Below, piece after piece: positions 7,866 to 10,105 of a stretch of 10,105 bases of DNA (its first letter is position 1; every line of letters begins with the position of its first letter). The DNA comes from Conidiobolus incongruus B7586. Lineage: Eukaryota > Entomophthoromycota > Entomophthoromycetes > Entomophthorales > Conidiobolaceae. The DNA lies in assembly GCA_000697335.1 (NCBI GenBank), contig JNEM01011696.1, forward strand, positions 1-10,105, given 5' to 3'. A program made the position numbers and the translations under genes. A model generated the notes under the pieces. The model did no database searches, was not told the origin of the DNA, and saw nothing but the letters and a program-made list of their open reading frames with translations.

Positions 7866-9519
7866 CGATTTTTTAATTTATACATTGTTTTTATCTCCTG
7901 GCAATGGATCATATAATAGAATATATGATTTATCTATTGTAATAGTTTTTTTTTAAATTTAAAACGACAAATAATATAATATTATCAGTTTATATTTCTT
8001 ATCTTTTATCCATTCGATCTTCAGTTAAAATATAAAATAACTATATTGTTAATCCTTTAATTTCAAATTTTTTTTAATAAACTTATAACCAAGTTGATAA
8101 TGAAATATAGGAACTGTGTTATTTCTTTTATTTTAGCAAATAGGTGGTATTAGAAAAATTAATTCATTTTATCTTTATTTCTTTTGTTAACTAGTGGTCT
8201 AGGTTATCTTAATAAAGTTACTCTTTAATATCGAATCTTCCAGGATTTTGTTAATTAAACCAGTTTCCAATACTATATTTTAAAGGCCTGTTGCCATTAA
8301 TAGTACTTTGGAGTTTTTCTAAAATACTTAATATAAAACAATTTAAATAACAGGTTTTATTATAAAAAATTTTAGTTATTAATATAATTAAAAAAATAAT
8401 TTTATAAGTTCGCTCATATTGAATATGATTAAAGATTTAATATATAATACTTAATATTATATAATAAAAGGGATATATTATTCAACTACTTTTGTCAATT
8501 TAACAAAATATTATATCATTTTGAAATAATTATGATTCATAGTGTTTAATTTTAATATAGGAATTTATTTTTGTACCATTGTATATTAAATTCGTATAGT
8601 AGAAAACTATTAATCTTTTAATTGTTTTGAATTATCATTCTTTATAAAATAAAATAAATCTTCCAAAAGAACAGATTATTTTTCTTGACCCTTAGGAATT
8701 CTGAAATTTTGAAAATTAAAACAATATATTCTCAAGAGTAAAGCCAATTAATAACCAAATAAACACAAAATCCTAAAAATCTAATTTTTGATATTTTATT
8801 TTGATAGTAGATAATATATATTTAATTATTTTGTCAGCAATATTTTAAAATCATTTTATTTTAGTATACCAAGAACTTGCTACTAATAATCATTATATTA
8901 TAAAATAAAAAATGAATATAGATCTATTCATTCAATGTTTTAAAAATAATATTCGTCAAAATATATATTAATCACACCTGATATTATATGTTTCATTTCA
9001 TTATAATATATTTAATTTAATTTTATTTCCCATAATGATTTAAAATCTATAAATTTAATGTACTTAATAAGAGTGATAGTATACATTTACTTATTAAAAA
9101 TAGGCTATTAAATAAAACTTTTATTGAAACTTAATATTGAGAATTAAATTAAATATAATGAAAAATAACAAATTAAAAAAATATTTTCTATAGCCTGGTA
9201 ATTTGATTCAATTATTTAAAATCTCTCTTCAAATCTCTTTGGCAATTCATATCTTCAAACTTATGATAATTTATGATATTTTAATTGTAACAGTAATGGG
9301 ATTTATGTGAACGATATAATTGGAAGTCTTGTTTTGAAAATTTAAAATATCAATGATACTTAACTTTTAACCAATTTAATATCAAGAATATAAATAAATA
9401 TATTAAACACTCAATTGGTATATATTTTTGGAAATAGCAAATTATAATTGATGTATAAATTAAAAGGCTCAATATTAATAACTCTATCATATTTTAACTA
9501 TCAAACCAACTAATTAAAT
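7866..9519. other. AT-rich intergenic DNA with scattered CpG, no gene found
   Basis: CpG returns here at low frequency (7866, 7965, 8014, 8231, 8411, 8594, 8954, 9312), separating this stretch from the repeat tracts and suggesting single-copy DNA. A modestly G+C-richer patch lies at about 8215-8310. The reverse strand is stop-free over 61 codons from 8436 down to 8254, but it has no start and no recognisable domain. No tRNA, rRNA or promoter with a downstream gene is visible. Confidence 0.45.
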
Positions 9520-10105
9520 TTAAAAAAATGGAAAATATTAGTTTACAAAAAAATATGGTGAATTTTTTAATTTACAACTTTTCAAATAAGTTGTAATAAT
9601 TAAGTAATTAATTATATATAAACTTAGAGGAAAAAAGTAATTTTTAAACTATTTTAATTGTTTTTCAAAATTAAATTTTTTATTAAAATATTTTTATTAA
9701 AAATTTAAAGTTGGAATAAATTATACTTAAATAAAATAGTAATCATTAAAAGGTTTTTATATAAGTATCTTTAAATCTCAACCATGAGCTTATTACAATC
9801 AATGAAAATTTGTAAAAAATTTATAAAAGTAATATATTATCTTAAACCACCATTTATTTCTTGATTTATTATTTTATTACTAGAATAGAGATAATTTATT
9901 ATTTATTTTAATTTAAAAAAGCCTTTATCATTATTATTACTTTATAAATAAGTAATAATTTAATTTATTTAATTTTGATTATATATATATTAAAGTTAAA
10001 TACTATATTAATTAATAAAATCATATAATATTAATAATATAATTTAATATAAAGGTTTTTTTATTAAATCATTTTAATTATTTTATTTTGAATTTATTTA
10101 TATAA
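9520..10105 (+). repeat. AT-rich interspersed repeat, copy 3 (cut by window end)
   Basis: This tract aligns with the left half of copy 2 in the same orientation, starting near 9520-9531 and continuing to the window edge. Matching stretches include 9680-9689 with 6331-6340, 9748-9757 with 6400-6409, about 9841-9868 with 6491-6518, and 9955 onward with 6661 onward. It contains no CpG (the last one is at 9312-9313). The part equivalent to the perfect inverted repeat of copy 2 would lie beyond the window. Confidence 0.68.

Overview
The window looks like nuclear DNA from an AT-rich fungus. It has one intact gene, a single-exon microsomal cytochrome P450 (4106-5596, + strand), set among very AT-rich, mostly decayed repeat DNA. 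The P450 keeps an N-terminal membrane anchor, a heme-cysteine loop of fungal/early-diverging type and no introns. Its 5' leader is very short, with a TATA box about 45 bases before the ATG. Together with the Tc1/mariner relic, this fits an early-diverging fungus (Mucoromycota sensu lato, including Glomeromycotina-like AT-rich genomes). That placement is an inference and only moderately secure.

Layout. Positions 1 to about 1262 are a near-complete Tc1/mariner (DD34E) transposon relic. It has terminal inverted repeats of about 60 bp and a transposase that can be read in one frame from about 178 to 1185. That frame carries 21 in-frame stops, all TAA or TAG, and no frameshift. Positions about 1460-2509 are copy 1 of an unidentified, extremely AT-rich interspersed repeat. 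A distinctly GC-richer, CpG-containing island (2521-2845) follows, and then a further block of the same repeat (3111-3221). Positions 3222-4015 are AT-rich single-copy-looking DNA leading into the P450 promoter (CCAAT and TATA, 4016-4068), the P450 gene and its poly(A) region. Copy 2 of the repeat occupies about 6190-7404 in the same orientation and ends in a perfect 30-bp inverted repeat (7273-7302 / 7400-7429). Positions 7430-9520 hold no gene I can support. Copy 3 starts near 9520 and runs off the right edge.

How it fits together. The strongest large-scale signal is compositional. CpG is completely absent from 1-2520, 5618-7865 and 9314-10105, the tracts that hold the repeats. It is present in the P450, the GC-richer island and the single-copy intergenic DNA. 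The transposase relic is damaged almost only by C-to-T and G-to-A type changes. These include Gln and Trp codons turned into TAA/TAG and catalytic Asp/Glu turned into Asn/Lys. This is what repeat-targeted cytosine mutation (RIP or a RIP-like process) would leave. The P450 lies between two such zones and shows no damage.
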